A stretch of DNA of 64,000 nt from Pseudoips prasinana (GCA_951640165.1 OX621256.1:4712001-4776000); one strand, 5' to 3'. Shown: positions 1-11,619, counted from the first letter of the stretch. A program made the numbers and translations. The notes: generated by a model from the sequence alone, not told the origin.

Positions 1-72
1 ATTGAGCTCATCGGTGGACATAGGTGATATACAAACACACTAGATGTACAATAGATAATGTTACATCCAGTA

Positions 73-235
73 CATTTCATCATCATCACCCTATCAGCCG
101 AAAGACGTCCACTGCTGGACATAGGCCGCCCTCCAGGATCACCACAATGGCCGATCTTGCACCCGCACCCAGCTGCTTCCCACGAGCCTTGCAAGATGGT
201 GAATCCACCTTGTAGGGGGCATGCTCACACTGACT
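73..235 (+). repeat. Dispersed repeat with CCACTGCTGGACATAGG core
   Basis: The segment starts with a (TCA)n-like run and contains ccactgctggacataggc, a motif seen in dispersed repeats of many lepidopteran genomes. Related pieces recur at about 58078-58140 (same core with gacaaaagcc) and at about 42690-42750. Element class is unknown. Confidence 0.55.
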
Positions 236-299
236 CTTCCGATTAGTGGTCGCCACTAAACAACCTTTCTTCCCCAGTAGCCGTCAGTTCTACGAGCTA

Positions 300-555
300 T
301 TACTTACTTATCGTATGGGCAATGTTTACCCTATTGTCAGAATTGTTCAAGCCGCCCATTAGGCCTCTGACATAGCTTAACGACTGTTGCCTAATGGCTA
401 CAACCACGACCGACTGCTCAACGTGCCCTCCGAAACACGGAGACGGTCAGAAATTAAACCTCCTTCGCGGTCACCCATCTATGGACAGACCGCGAGCGTA
501 ATTGCTTAACCTCGCCAATCACTTACTGTACTGAGAGCGTCTGGCTATGATCACA
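300..555 (-). repeat. 5S rRNA-like SINE, near full copy
   Basis: On the minus strand it begins with a 5S rRNA-like head holding GGTTAAGCAA and GATGGGTGACCGC-type internal promoter blocks, followed by the family tail (GGAGGGCACGTT, GTTAAGCTATGTCAGAGGCC). Here the first block is altered by substitutions. Other copies: 5208-5295, 6290-6400, 53385-53640, 54318-54503, 56400-56512, 59281-59463, 62500-62588. Confidence 0.7.
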
Positions 556-1377
556 ACTACGATCTGAGTTTTGCATCTGATTACGGGCCTGAGATCCTAG
601 TATATTTTCTAAGTTAAATACAAATATTTGAATCTCAGTGTGTTACGCTTCGAAGGCAAAATGCAAAACAATAATATTATTGTATTTATTAGTATTAAAG
701 CTTAGCCCTTTAGCTACGTTATGTGGTAGTGAAGTGTGCCTGTGTAGATTCTATTCCGTTAAAGTATACATAGTAATATGCAGTGAATATCTTTTTACTA
801 CAAACTTTATCAAACATGTTGCTATGATGCTAATTATGTAGATTTAATAGATTCTAGAACATTTTATAATGCTCTGGTTTCTTGTGAAACTTTCTCTATT
901 TTACTTTGCTCTCTAAATGAGTTGAGAAATTTACCCTTTATAAATATAATTGTTGGGATTCTGATCACGTCGCCTTGCGGGACAGATACTATTTTCTGTG
1001 AACAACTGTGGATGCTGACCTTGAGACGATGTAAAAGATTACGTTAAATTAAATTGAGGTTCTAAGAATGAATGTTAATAGGAAATTATTCTATGTATTA
1101 GTTTACAGGAAAGTATTTAGATAATAACAAATTTTGATGCAAAAGAATTGTACTCTACATTAACGTTAGGGGTGAAATATTACTGATTTATATACTTACT
1201 TTCTTGAGCTTGAGTTCATACTATTTACTTATACAGAATGTTTACTAACTCATGTATTAACTATAAACTATGCGCTCTTCTAAAGACATAGAGTAATCCG
1301 GGGTATAACAAAGTTAAAAATATTATAAACCCTACACATTACTAGGCTAATTATTGGGAAACATGACTTAAAAAAAC
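556..1377. other. AT-rich intergenic stretch, nothing recognised
   Basis: Short frames only (longest about 67 codons, 638-841), without recognisable domains or a splice framework. No repeat shared with the rest of the window was noticed. Confidence 0.5.
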
Positions 1378-1745
1378 AGGCCAAGTGCGAGTCAGACTCA
1401 CACACGTTGGGTTCCGTACTATTATCTATAAAAATAACAAAAATAATCACGTTTGTTCTATGGGAGCTCAGTCAAATATTAATTTTGTTCTGTTTTTTTA
1501 GTTATTGTTGTTATAGTGGCAACAGAAATACATCTGTAAAAATTTGAACCGCATGTTTAAAGTTCATGAGGTACCTACAGCTTGGTGAGTCAATTGCATA
1601 AACATTATGAATTCCTTATAATCTACATTACGAATTTTCTAATTTATGTGACTTACAATATTTATGCAATTGACTCTGGTCACAGACGGACAGACAGGCT
1701 TACAGAAAGCGGGTCCCGTTTTAAACCTAAAAAACTCTAACTCAG
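1378..1745 (+). repeat. Dispersed repeat B (AAGTGCGAGTC... family)
   Basis: It begins ccaagtgcgagtcagactc, passes gttccgtactattatctat and ends near a (GACG)-rich tract and cccgttttaaacc. The same family occurs at 22799-22845, 23807-23853, and 24420-24533 joined to 38271-38490. In this copy a 16-bp inverted pair (gagtcaattgcataaa at 1587-1602 and its complement at 1661-1676) flanks about 58 bp, possibly a small insertion. Confidence 0.55.
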
Positions 1746-1995
1746 CGTTTTATATTCGCAAGACCATTATAACGGTTGAGAAATATCTTTTTGTAGTTAA
1801 ACACACAATTAGGTACGAAAAGCTGTATATTTCTGAGAAAACAAACATTGTATAAAATATTTACGACATTACAGTCGCAAAATTGAATATTGCAGAGAGT
1901 TAAGTGGGTGTTAAAATACTAACATATATATACTATTTACATGGTAAACTGTTAAATCTATTGTAAATGAAGGTACCTGACCTCTTTCCAGTCGT

Positions 1996-2140
1996 TTCGA
2001 TAGTAGTCCCATCGGACCACGGTAATGATGGAATAGAAAGTGTGTATGCGCAGACACTTGTGTACTATATTATGTTCCGCGCAGATGGCTAGTTTCCATT
2101 GAGGCTGGCCGCTTTGGCCGAAAATCAGCTAGGAGGCCAT
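1996..2140 (+). repeat. tRNA-type SINE family C, tail fragment
   Basis: It matches the distal two thirds of the complete copy at 57000-57365 (gtcccatcggaccac, atggaatagaaagtg, gcgcagatggctag, ctggccgctttggcc). The tRNA-like head is missing. Confidence 0.6.
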
Positions 2141-2189
2141 TAAATTAAGGTAATTCATAAAAATGAATTACCTTCATTCTCTGACCAAA

Positions 2190-2352
2190 TCAGAGACGTT
2201 CTCAAGAAAGGGCAGGTCAGAAGTACCCTAAACCGGTGAGCATGTACGAAGAATATAATGACAGTAATCGAGGCAAAAGAGGTGTGCAAAGATCGTGACA
2301 AATGGAAATCCGTTGTCTCTGCCTACCCCTCTGGGAAACAGGCGTGAGTCTA
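2190..2352 (+). pseudogene. LINE reverse transcriptase C-terminal fragment
   Basis: Nearly the same sequence as part of the minus-strand LINE fragment at 44960-45357 (frames reading TFSDQI..LKKG and [19 protein letters not shown]). 5'-truncated, ending in a TATG-type tail. The 12-mer taattcataaaa occurs just before and just after (about 2149 and 2361), a possible target-site duplication. Confidence 0.6.
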
Positions 2353-2574
2353 TGTATGTAATTCATAAAAAGGTAAATAGATAGATACCTTAATTAATGC
2401 GAGGTACGGGGTGTATCCGATAGAGTAGCACTAATTGATACTCTAGATCCAGAATCTCACTATAAAGCAAAACTTAGTAAAAATCCCGTTATTTAACGAT
2501 CAACAGATAGAATTCAGATAATGTAACGTGTTCTGCAAATATCAAGAGTCCAGGTTTTTTTACCCGAAAGATCG

Positions 2575-2650
2575 ATAGTATTTTTTGTCGAACCCGGGAT
2601 TTGAATCGGGACGCTCTTTGAACACTATACCGCCAGACTAACGGTGCAAT
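2575..2650 (-). repeat. tRNA-like SINE head fragment
   Basis: Read on the minus strand, a tRNA-like block has an A-box-like TTAGTCTGGCGGTATAGTG and a B-box-like GATTCAAATCCC. It ends soon after the head, so it is a fragment. No paired acceptor stem, so it is not a tRNA gene. Confidence 0.5.
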
Positions 2651-2701
2651 AGAAACTCTAGCAGAAGTTTTTGTTACTCTACACTTTACACCTTTATTAC
2701 A

Positions 2702-2769
2702 GTCGATAAAAACTGGCGTCTTGTATGTGAATATTCAGATTCACATACAAGACGCCAGTTTTTATCGAC
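2702..2769. repeat. Perfect hairpin, 31-bp arms, 6-nt loop
   Basis: Arm 2702-2732 (starting gtcgataaaaactggcg) is the exact reverse complement of 2739-2769, with only attcag between. It has no TIR element structure around it and resembles the other foldbacks in this window. Confidence 0.85.
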
Positions 2770-3462
2770 GGTTTTAAATCTAAATGCTATAAGTAATACT
2801 TATTATGAACATGACATGAGAATTGCCAATCTTAAAGGAAATTGAAAATACAATTACTATTGTTTTTCTTTTTACTGAATGCCTCCCAACATTTTATAGT
2901 AGAGATTATCTACGGGGGGCAATTTACACATCAAAATATTTTCCTGTGTAGAAGCCACTTGTTAATAAAACGACGATGTCATTCGTTCAGAATTTGTCAG
3001 TCAGAATTTGAGCATAAAACATACAGTCAAAGCTGTACTATAGACATAAAACCGTAGCGATGATAATAATTATAGCCATAATTCTAAGAATAATATGGTG
3101 AATATCATGAATGTGACAATAATTAAAAATACAATGATAATGTACAACACGAGAATAAAGAGAAATATAAACAAATGACTGTGCTTTAGACCCTACTGAA
3201 GTAAATCTTCAAACTATGAGAGAAAGAAAATGCGTGCTCGCAGCTCTCTCCCTTGCCCCTACAGTAATTTACCTAACATACGTGTATCTCATCCTACCTT
3301 AATTAACTTATATCTCCCTGTTTCGTACCAATTGTTTTCCAAGGGAACCTAACTGACTTTTACGTCGTTAGACTAATATATAACAATAGAGAAGCCAAGG
3401 CTCACACCGATTAATAAAACTAAACTACATACTAAGTAATCAGCTTCCCTTCCATTTTTAAA
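2770..3462. other. AT-rich stretch, nothing recognised
   Basis: Only a 71-codon frame (2842-3057) rich in common residues, with no domain signature. No repeat shared with the rest of the window was recognised. Confidence 0.45.
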
Positions 3463-3912
3463 CCAGGGTTTCTCAAACTTTTTGCGGTCACAGACCACTT
3501 TCACAAGTTAAACATTCCCTAGGACCCCTGTCACAATTGTAACAATCCTACGGACCCTAGTCAAATAATATTATAACAGAAGAAAACAAGTACTTAATAT
3601 ATTAAAATAACCCTTTTATTGGTATTTTAAACTTTCGCGATCTGACACATTGTCATATATAATGGACATGGGGTACGATCGCGATTACAATTTACAGCAA
3701 ATCATTACCTCATGGTTTACCAGACGTTTCGGAATGTATTGCACAAGCCGTTACCTGATTTTCCAAGATAGTGGCTTTGATGGGAAATGGTGTGTTTAAT
3801 ACGCAATTAACTAATAAATATGGAAACAGTTATTTAGGTAACTGTGAACCCCTTATATCCATACAACGGACCCCCAAGGGGTGCGTGGACCTCACTTTAA
3901 GAAACCGCGGTT
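3463..3912. mobile_element. hAT-like non-autonomous DNA element
   Basis: The left end cagggtttctcaaacttttt with the following tgcggtcacagaccactt, and the right end ggggtgcgtggacc...tttaagaaaccgcgg, are imperfect inverted repeats of the pattern typical of hAT MITEs (CAGNGGTTCTCAAACTTT). About 450 bp with no transposase frame. The 8-bp target duplication could not be confirmed. Confidence 0.55.
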
Positions 3913-5207
3913 GAATTTTAGGTATTATTTGGTAAAATATCGTATATGGTATACTCGAAATAGATTTTTCTGTAAATTAAAAACTGTATTACTACATTTT
4001 ATTAACAATCTCCACTAGCAAAATGTGTTATAATATAATTTATTTTGCTCTAAATAATAATATCATTATGTGAAAAATGAATAATAAGTAGTGAGAGGAC
4101 CTATTTTATTTTTGAAAGCCATTTCTTTGTGGCTATCTATAATTATGCCAACTATGTCAATTAATGGGTATAAACGCATGTAATATTGATTATAAAAACG
4201 TTTTAACGCGTCGATCCCCTCGTAAAGTATCGAAAGTTAAAACGGTCGCTTTTAAGGATAGCGTTCTGAAGTTGCTACGATAACTTATTCAAAATGCATA
4301 CTACGTTAAATTAGCTATGCTACTGGTATATTATTATTAAGTAGGTATAATTAATAAGAATGTTTGTAATTTTTGTATATTAATTATTCATCATAAATAA
4401 TTTTATAAATCTACAACATTTTGCAGTTTTAAGTTTTATTTGTAGTTATTCAGTTTTATCTAAATATTACGTTAAATTACTATTATTAGTAAGGTGTATT
4501 TGGGAAATATCGACGCAGAGGCAAGATTTGAAGCTGATTTATTACGAACATTGGCACTAAGTAATATCTTTCAAATCAACATTTAAGACAACACGCTAAT
4601 GGCGTTGTACTTATTAAAAATTTCTATGATTAAACAATAACAATTTGCAGGAAATTAAATTAAACATCATAAAGTTATAAATCCCATCGTCTATATTGCC
4701 CTGGCGTGCCTCATATAGAAACAAAACCACATGCAATTTTCAAGTTTCGATACTTTACTTAGGGACTGCCAAGCATTCAATACTTTTACTGGTAACACGA
4801 TTATCTTAAAATCTATTAATAAATTTTTAGATTAAATTATTATGAAATTGTATAATTGAATGTTTCGGCACCGCACCACCTGTAGTATAAGATAGAAAGG
4901 CTTTAACTAGCTTAGTGTCTCCTCAAAAGACTTAGATTGTATGTACAAAGTAATATAAAAAATTTTACTAAATAATAATCATATAATTTTCTCTAGAATT
5001 TTATAATTTTCACTATTTTCTAAGCAACGAAATTTTCTCACGAGTATAGGAATGAATTTGACAATAATTAGGTGATAAATTGGAATTAATTAATGATGGT
5101 TACATAGTTGTAACAAAGTTTATTTATAGATGAAGGGGGTTTTTATTGATAACCTCAGTACAGATATTGAGATTACTAATTTTTGTATGTTGTTCAGTTG
5201 CGTCTTT
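3913..5207. other. AT-rich stretch, nothing recognised
   Basis: About 1.3 kb with no frame of note and no repeat identified by eye. Low-complexity AT runs dominate. Confidence 0.5.
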
Positions 5208-5295
5208 GTACCGACCGCGATTCTAGTTGCTTAACCACGCCGATCACCTGGTGAGAGCATCTGTAATTTTATATTGCAGCCTGTTATCACCTCTA
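5208..5295 (-). repeat. 5S-like SINE, head fragment
   Basis: It contains ctagttgcttaaccacgcc, gatcacctggtgagagcatct and accgcga in the same order as the head of the fuller copies. The box-C part is cut off near 5208. Confidence 0.55.
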
Positions 5296-5489
5296 GAAGG
5301 CCAAACACTTATGCTATATTTGTGTAATACTATTTACATTGTAGTACTTTGGACAGTATAGTGAACCTAAATAAAAAATATAAAAACAAATTTTAGATAT
5401 TAAGTAAAAAAAAGTCTTTTATATTTTTTAACACATTGTGGAAGTTGACCGTATTCATATAGAAACGAAATAAAGATAATATAATAATA

Positions 5490-5640
5490 TCCTATAATAT
5501 CATGGGTCATTATTCACACACGGCCATCTGATCCCAAACTAAAAAGAGCTTGTACCTACTATGGAAAGCAGATAACTGATACATAAATATAATACTTTTC
5601 TTTTAGAATTACATACTTATATAGATAGAACAAACTAAAG
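5490..5640 (-). repeat. tRNA-type SINE family B, tail fragment
   Basis: The block cacggccatctgatcccaaa, followed by gagcttgtac and gataactgatac, matches the tail of the SINEs at 21505-22106 and 39525-39756. The tRNA-like head is absent. Confidence 0.55.
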
Positions 5641-5977
5641 ATAAATAAACTTTGTTAAACTAGCGCCATCAAAGTGTTGTGAAAGAAATGAGAACTAAAT
5701 TTGTAACGAAGAACAATAATTGACGAATAAATATTCTAGCCATGGTTGACAATAAACTATATTATAATTAAAACTATATTATACTTAATTATTATGTTTA
5801 AAACTTTTTCTCTATCGTAGTTGTAAGTCAAATCGAATATTATGAACTACTTCTAGAAAGATTTTTGTGACGCTGGAAAATATGCCTAAATAAAGTAAAT
5901 ATTAGATTGATTTTTAAATAAAATGTTGTTTTAATTTCTCCTGAGCATGCATTTTACAAACTAATTGTATATTTACG

Positions 5978-6250
5978 TACAGACGCCAGCACATCAAGCT
6001 ACCCAATCTGTCAAATTTAGTTTACAGATTTTCAAATTTGACAGATTTTGTCCAATTTCCCCAATTGAAAGTGAACCTTATATTTTTATGATAAAGTTGA
6101 AAATCTATAAAATAAATATAAGAGATTGGGGCAACTTGACTCTAGGATATGAAAGGTACAGACGCCAGCACATCCAGCTACCCCAATCTGTCGGATTTCT
6201 TTTATAGATTTTCAATTATCACAAAAGCATAAGGTTCGTTTTCAATTCTG
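5978..6250. mobile_element. MITE pair with TACAGACGCCAGCACATC ends
   Basis: Two adjacent elements start gtacagacgccagcacatc at about 5978 and 6157. The first contains both an end (ccaatctgtcaaattt) and a near-complementary far end (agattggggcaactt). A cleaner copy is at 20632-20775, where both terminal inverted repeats are visible (tacagacgccagcacatcc and its degenerate complement ending catctgtac). No transposase frame. Confidence 0.5.
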
Positions 6251-6289
6251 ATTTCAAACCATTCACACGGCTTAACTGTTGTTTAATGA

Positions 6290-6400
6290 TCGGGGCCGAC
6301 AGCACGGAGACGCTGTGAAACGAAAACACTTTGACGGTCACCCATCTATGGACTGACCGCATGCATAGATCCTTAACCTCGCCGATCACTACAGTCCGGT
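6290..6400 (-). repeat. 5S-like SINE fragment
   Basis: It carries gacggtcacccatctatgga (box-C-like, complement) and ccttaacctcgccgatcac (A-block-like, complement). The tail is shortened to about 50 bp. Confidence 0.6.
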
Positions 6401-6761
6401 GCAACCAACTGCCTTTGAGCCTTGTATGAATGAATGAAAAGTTCTAACAGAAGGCATTCCTTAATAATAACATTAATGGTTTTAATGTTGTGTTTCTGCG
6501 TGTGAGTAAGGTCGCCATAGCTGATGGGGATGGGGGAAGGGTCAGCAACACTTGTTTGCGGACTATTAAAGGCCGGCAACCGCCGCGACTCCTATGGTGC
6601 TGCGAGTGTCCATGGGCGGCGGTGATGAATTACCATCAGGTGACTCACATGCACGTCTGTGGCCCGCTGAAATATACATACAAAAAAATGACAGAATAGG
6701 TATAGGTTACATAGTAGCTGGCGCATTGTGCTACAGTTTCACAAAAACAAAATAATAATAA

Positions 6762-7002
6762 TACCTTGGGACAATGTCACACAGATCATCCTAGCCCCAA
6801 ACTAAGCAAAGCTTGTACTATGGGTACCAGGCGACGATATACATACTTATATAGATAGATAAATACTTAAATACATAGAAAACATCCATGAGTCAGAAAC
6901 AAGTATTCGTGCTCATCACACAAATACTTGCACTTACCGGGATTCGAACCCAAGACCACCAGCTTCGTAGGCAGGAGCTCTACCAACTAGGCTACGGTGA
7001 CC
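6762..7002 (-). repeat. tRNA-type SINE family A, near full length
   Basis: Minus strand: head GGTCACCGTAGCCTAGTTGG (A box) and GGTTCGAATCCCGG (B box), then a tail through AAGTATGTATATCGTCGCC, GTACAAGCTTTGCTTAG and an (ATT)n end. Other copies: 41556-41803, 58456-58680, 61985-62220, 63605-63712. The head does not fold as a tRNA gene with matched acceptor ends. Confidence 0.75.
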
Positions 7003-7036
7003 GTCAAAATAGCGATCAATTAACTGAAAAAGGTCA

Positions 7037-7702
7037 ATTGACAAAGTATACCTCTTAAAATGGGGTAAATAGTTACATGTCTGGCAGTAAGGCTTTCCGT
7101 TAGCGACCACGAACCGGAAGACACAACGTTGGACCTACCTCTATAAAATTGACAAAGTATACCTCTTAAAATGGGGTAAATAGTTACATGTTTGGCAGTA
7201 AGGCTATCCGTTAGCGACCACCAACCGGAAGACACAACGTTGGACCTACCTCTATAAAATTGACAAAGTATACCTCTTAAAATGGGGTAAATAGTTACAT
7301 GTTTGGCAGTAAGGCTATCCGTTAGCGACCACGAACCGGAAGACACAACGTTGGACCTACCTCTATAAAATTGACAAAGTATACCTCTTAAAATGGGGTA
7401 AATAGTTACATGTTTGGCAGTAAGGCTATCCGTTAGCGACCACGAACCGGAAGACACAACGTTGGACCTACCTCTATAAAATTGACAAAGTATACCTCTT
7501 AAAATGGGGTAAATAGTTACATGTTTGGCAGTAAGGCTATCCGTTAGCGACCACGAACCGGAAGACACAACGTTGGACCTACCTCTATAAAATTGACAAA
7601 GTATACCTCTTAAAATGGGGTAAATAGTTACATGTTTGGCAGTAAGGCTATCCGTTAGCGACCACGAACCGGAAGACACAACGTTGGACCTACCTCTATA
7701 AA
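7037..7702. repeat. 111-bp minisatellite, six copies
   Basis: Units start at 7037, 7148, 7259, 7370, 7481 and 7592, exactly 111 bp apart. Copies 3-6 look identical; copy 1 has a few changes (tctggcag, gctttcc) and copy 2 one (accaaccgg). Because 111 is a multiple of 3, the minus strand stays open for 219 codons across the array. This is most likely a by-product of unit length rather than a protein. Confidence 0.9.
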
Positions 7703-7744
7703 ATTGGGGTCACTACCCGAGCAACATACTCGCGGGGCACCCCC

Positions 7745-8566
7745 TTATTATTATTATTAAGCCTTTATCGCCAACAAGGATAAATTATAATATTACAGAG
7801 TTTATATAATTAAATACGAGTAGGTATATATAAGTAAGTTATTGGATGTTGGCGTGTCTTTGCGACACGAAGGCCTCCTTCAGCGATTTCCATTCAAATA
7901 CAAATACAAATACAAAATCTTTATTTGTCACAAACACAGGTAAGTATAAAAGCAGTTACAAAACATATGTGCGTCATGTTTTACTCTTTCGAGCATACAA
8001 ATACAGCATAAACTGATTGGATAACATTTCCATACTCATGCTTAAAAACTACATTAGGTACTTATTATCTTAATTACTATTATTGTAAGAAACATAAATA
8101 CACCTTCTTTTTTAATACTCTATTATAATTTATATTCAAAAAATTCATGGATGCTATAAAAACATTTCTCTGCAAGCCACTTTGTCAACTGTATTTTAAA
8201 TTTATTGAATGTCAAAGATTTAAATTTATAAGGAGTTTTATTAAATATTTTAATGCACATTATATAGCAATTATTTGATGTCAACACAAGTCTTTTAAAC
8301 GGTCTAATTAGTTTATTAGAATGTATCGAACGCTTGCTGTAGGAACTAGTTGCTTGCTGAAATAGGCTTTTATGTTTATAAACAAAGATGCATGAATCCA
8401 AAATATACAAAGACGTTAGAGTCAATATTTTATATTTTTTGAAAAAAGGACGGCATGATTCTATTTGTTTAAGCCCAAAAATAGCTCGAAGGCATTTCTT
8501 TTGCATTTCTACTCTCTCTTGAGTTGTTCTCTCCCATAGTGGACCTGCAATCTTTCTTATGTCATC
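7745..8566 (-). pseudogene. 5'-truncated LINE, reverse transcriptase C-terminus
   Basis: On the minus strand a frame of about 135 codons from about 8530 to the stop at 8123 has the C-terminal pattern of CR1/Jockey-type LINEs (QKKCLRAIFG, CIKIFNKTPYKFK, FKIQLTKWLAEKCFYSIHEF). Its 3' region ends in (caaata)n complement near 7890. A second tail-like segment, 7745-7890, ends in an (ATT)n complement. The whole 7745-8566 interval is flanked by a shared 15-mer (tcgcggggcaccccc). Confidence 0.65.
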
Positions 8567-8830
8567 GCGGGGCACCCCCATTAGGCGCCAAAAGAAGCCC
8601 ACAGCAAGTTAGTCGGCGCGTGCCCGACGTACCCACCAGCAGATATTTTTTGCGTGTGGCATGCGTAGGCATTCCCCTGCCTGGCGACTGAAAGTACCGG
8701 GAAAAGTTCAATAAGCAATATACAAAATCCTAATTATTCTTCCAAATTTATTGTATCGCCTTCAAAGTTGGCCTCTTCTATAATAAGCCCTACACCAAAC
8801 GATAATGCATTTATATTTTATATTTATTGA

Positions 8831-9045
8831 CTGCACGTGTGGCGCAGCGGCTATGACAGTCGCCTCGCCGCTTCGTGTCGCGGGTTCGAGTCCCGCGCCG
8901 GACAACTATTTGTGTGACCCATAAATAGTTGTTCTGAGTCTGGATGTAATTTGTGTCCGTCTATTATATGTTTGTAAAGTACCCCGCGGTACAGGGACTA
9001 GACTCCCTAATGCGGGCGTTCTTTTAAAAACTAAAAAAAAAAAAA
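8831..9045 (+). repeat. tRNA-type SINE family D with poly(A)
   Basis: Head gcacgtgtggcgcagcggc (A box) and cgggttcgagtcccgcg (B box), a tail through agtaccccgcggtac, and a poly(A)-like end of about 15 A. A divergent relative is at 32398-32560 inside the non-autonomous LTR element. Confidence 0.7.
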
Positions 9046-9257
9046 AACTACAAATATATATTTTTCGGAATCGATTTCAGTTCCCTCCGCGAATTCTTTA
9101 TGTTTTCTATCGATTGAAAGAAGAAAATTTCGGTCGGAGCCATATCCGAATAACACAGGGTTTTAGGCAAAATTCTTTCACGATAGGTACTGGCGTTGTA
9201 CATTTTATTGGTTGGTGGATGGTTTTTATCAAACATCAATTTTGAAGCATAGGAGTT

Positions 9258-9521
9258 TTGGAACGAAGTTCCTTATCGCGCGTTGTGAAACGGAAAAAAA
9301 TCTTACGAAAAGTTGTCACGACATTTTTTGCAGCTGTGCGGCATGCGCATGTTTCTCTGTCTCTCTCTCTCTCTCTCTCTCTCACTTTCTCCTATAGAAA
9401 GCAAGCCAGATATTTTCATTTCTATTTCGCATTGAACAGTGTGGTGTCGCGACGATTATTTTTGTTGAGTGTATACAGGTTTTTTGTACATAATAAATAA
9501 TAAGAAATAACTTCGTTCCAT
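9258..9521. mobile_element. Possible MITE with GGAACGAAGTT inverted ends
   Basis: ggaacgaagtt at about 9258 is matched by its complement aacttcgttcc at about 9511. The interior holds a (TC)n run at about 9354-9383. Short inverted ends alone are weak evidence; no target duplication was confirmed. Confidence 0.35.
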
Positions 9522-9559
9522 CCGGGTGTCCCTTGACACCTCTCAAGTTTTTTATTGCT

Positions 9560-10620
9560 TTATTGCACAGGAACAAATAAGGTTTTTTTGTTTCATTGTT
9601 ATTTATTATAAGTTAATCTCATAAAAGGTATAAAATAGCAATTCTAATAGGTATTCAAAGGGATAACTGCTGTATTTCTAGCAATCCTACACGTTACAAG
9701 TTTAATAGAACTACTATTAACGACATCTATTTCATACCCTAGAACTAATCCTCCGAGGCGCTGTGAAAATGACCTCCGTTATAATCACCGATATTGACCC
9801 GATAACGTCGGTGTCGGTGTCTGGGGCAAAGCTCAACGCCAATCCATACAAAAAAATCATCTTCCAAATTTAAATATTATAAACTTTGCGGACAATAATA
9901 AAATAAATTGTGATTTTTCTATTAGTGCTACATTACTATAACGTTGAATTATATTATCTAGGCGTTATTAACTTGCCTCGGCAAATTAATTTCAAAAATT
10001 ATAGGCTTTGAAAATTTTAACTTCCACTATTCCATAATCATAAATTCAAAATGGACACTTGGAATGTTTTAAAATAATAATATGTCACTTTGACGTTACC
10101 GAGTTACTACGGAGTATTTGATTAAGATTTTAATTTCCACAATTTCATAGCTATAAGTTCATTATGGTTGTATGACAAGGGGTATAACAATAAGATGTTG
10201 AAGCTAGTGCTGAGACGCGAGCAATTAAGATTAACTAACACCATATGCCGAATAATTGTATTCTTCACTGTTCTATTTTAGTTTTCTAACCACGTTTTTT
10301 TATATATAAATTATATTTTGAATGTGTAATTTTTAATACACATATGGCCGTGTACCGTGTCGGTACCGCACATATTAAACAAGACAATGACTAGTTCTCC
10401 AAAGAAGTAAGTAGATGGCGGTAGCAGGGTTGCAATAGTACAATTTTTTTAAATCGTGTTTAAAATTAAGCATGGCTTTATCCTATTTAAAATTTATTCC
10501 CAAATTTTACTCACCGCTTATGTAATAGAATGTAAGTAAACGAATTTTAATCTATTTAAATTATTCATCATTCAATCATGAAATAGGGATAATGTATGTT
10601 CTGAAAATGATAATAAGGTA
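9560..10620. other. AT-rich stretch, nothing recognised
   Basis: No frame with domain content and no repeat shared with other parts of the window. A short polypyrimidine-poor region with scattered microsatellite-like runs. Confidence 0.45.
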
Positions 10621-10775
10621 CCTACCTAATCCTTATTGTGTGCTCATTGAGGAATTTCAGATATAAACGGTCAATTACAACAGAGTCTGGCCTACTATGC
10701 AGGTCGTATTTTATATTTGCCGTAGGCCGTATGTTATTTATAATTTTAATATCTTTGGTAAAATTACTTTTATTT

Positions 10776-11605
10776 GGTTCCGTAGCCAAATGGCAAAAAA
10801 CGGAACCCTTATAGATTCGTCGTGTCTGTCTGTCTGTATGTCTGTCTGTCCGTCCGTATGTCACAGCCACTTTTTTCCGACACTATAAGAGCTGTACTGT
10901 TGAAACTTGGTAAGTAGATGTATTCGGTGAACCGCATTAAGATTTTTACACAAAAATAGAAAAATAAACATTAATTTTGGGGGTACATAGAACTTTAAGA
11001 TTATTGTGTATTTACTGTTTATACATTCTAACATCAGCAAGTTTATTATTGTTCACAATCTACTACTCTGCTCCTTAATTTGTTTCCGCTATGAATAATT
11101 GTCTAAACTGCAGATTAGGCAATTTATATGGTACCAACTTAGTTTTAAGTGAATATATGAAATTAGTTAAGTGTTGCTTAAAAAATATTTCAATAACATT
11201 GTTTGCTCATATATCTACCTTGTTAATTTTAATGCATGTCGTGGCAACTTGTAATTGAAACAGCACTATTGCTTGAGCCATTAACATTGTATGATCCTTT
11301 CCAAAGTGTAGGTTTTGTAAGTTGTCCTATTAATAAATAAATAAATAAATAGAACTGAAACTCATAATTTTTTTCTCATGTATGGGACATGTGGAGTGAT
11401 GAAAATAAGAGAATGATAAAACTAAAAAAATATATGATGTACATCACCATGCAAACTAACAACGAAAATTGGTTTGAACGAGATCTAGCAAGTAGTTTTT
11501 TTAATACGTCATAAATCATGAACCGCAATTTGCTGCAAACTGAAATACTTGCTGCTACGGAACCCTTCATGGGTGAGTCCGACTCGCACTTGGCCGGTGT
11601 TTTTT
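10776..11605 (+). repeat. Dispersed repeat A, interrupted copy
   Basis: The left end ttccgtagccaaatggcaaa is followed by a (GTCT)n/(GTCC)n tract and gctgtactgttgaaacttgg. The right end is gtccgactcgcacttggccg. It matches the inverted pair at 39833-40437 and 40482-41072. A LINE 3' fragment is inserted at about 11000-11347, with an 8-bp duplication (atagaact) at both sides. Confidence 0.65.
11000..11347 (+). mobile_element. LINE 3' UTR fragment inside repeat A
   Basis: Non-coding sequence ending in (taaa)n at about 11327-11347. atagaact occurs immediately before and after. The uninterrupted repeat-A copy near 40050 reads straight through (acatggaactaaaactc), so the inserted segment is well bounded. 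The LINE clade cannot be told from the 3' UTR alone. Confidence 0.6.
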
Positions 11606-11619
11606 TGTTTATTTATAAG

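Noticed and set aside
7020..7679. 219-codon minus-strand frame over the minisatellite as a gene
   Set aside because: It is made of six exact 111-bp units; openness follows from unit length. No domain, promoter or splice context.
8831..8905. A functional tRNA gene
   Set aside because: A and B boxes are present, but the ends do not pair as an acceptor stem and a SINE tail with poly(A) follows. The same holds for the other tRNA-like heads.
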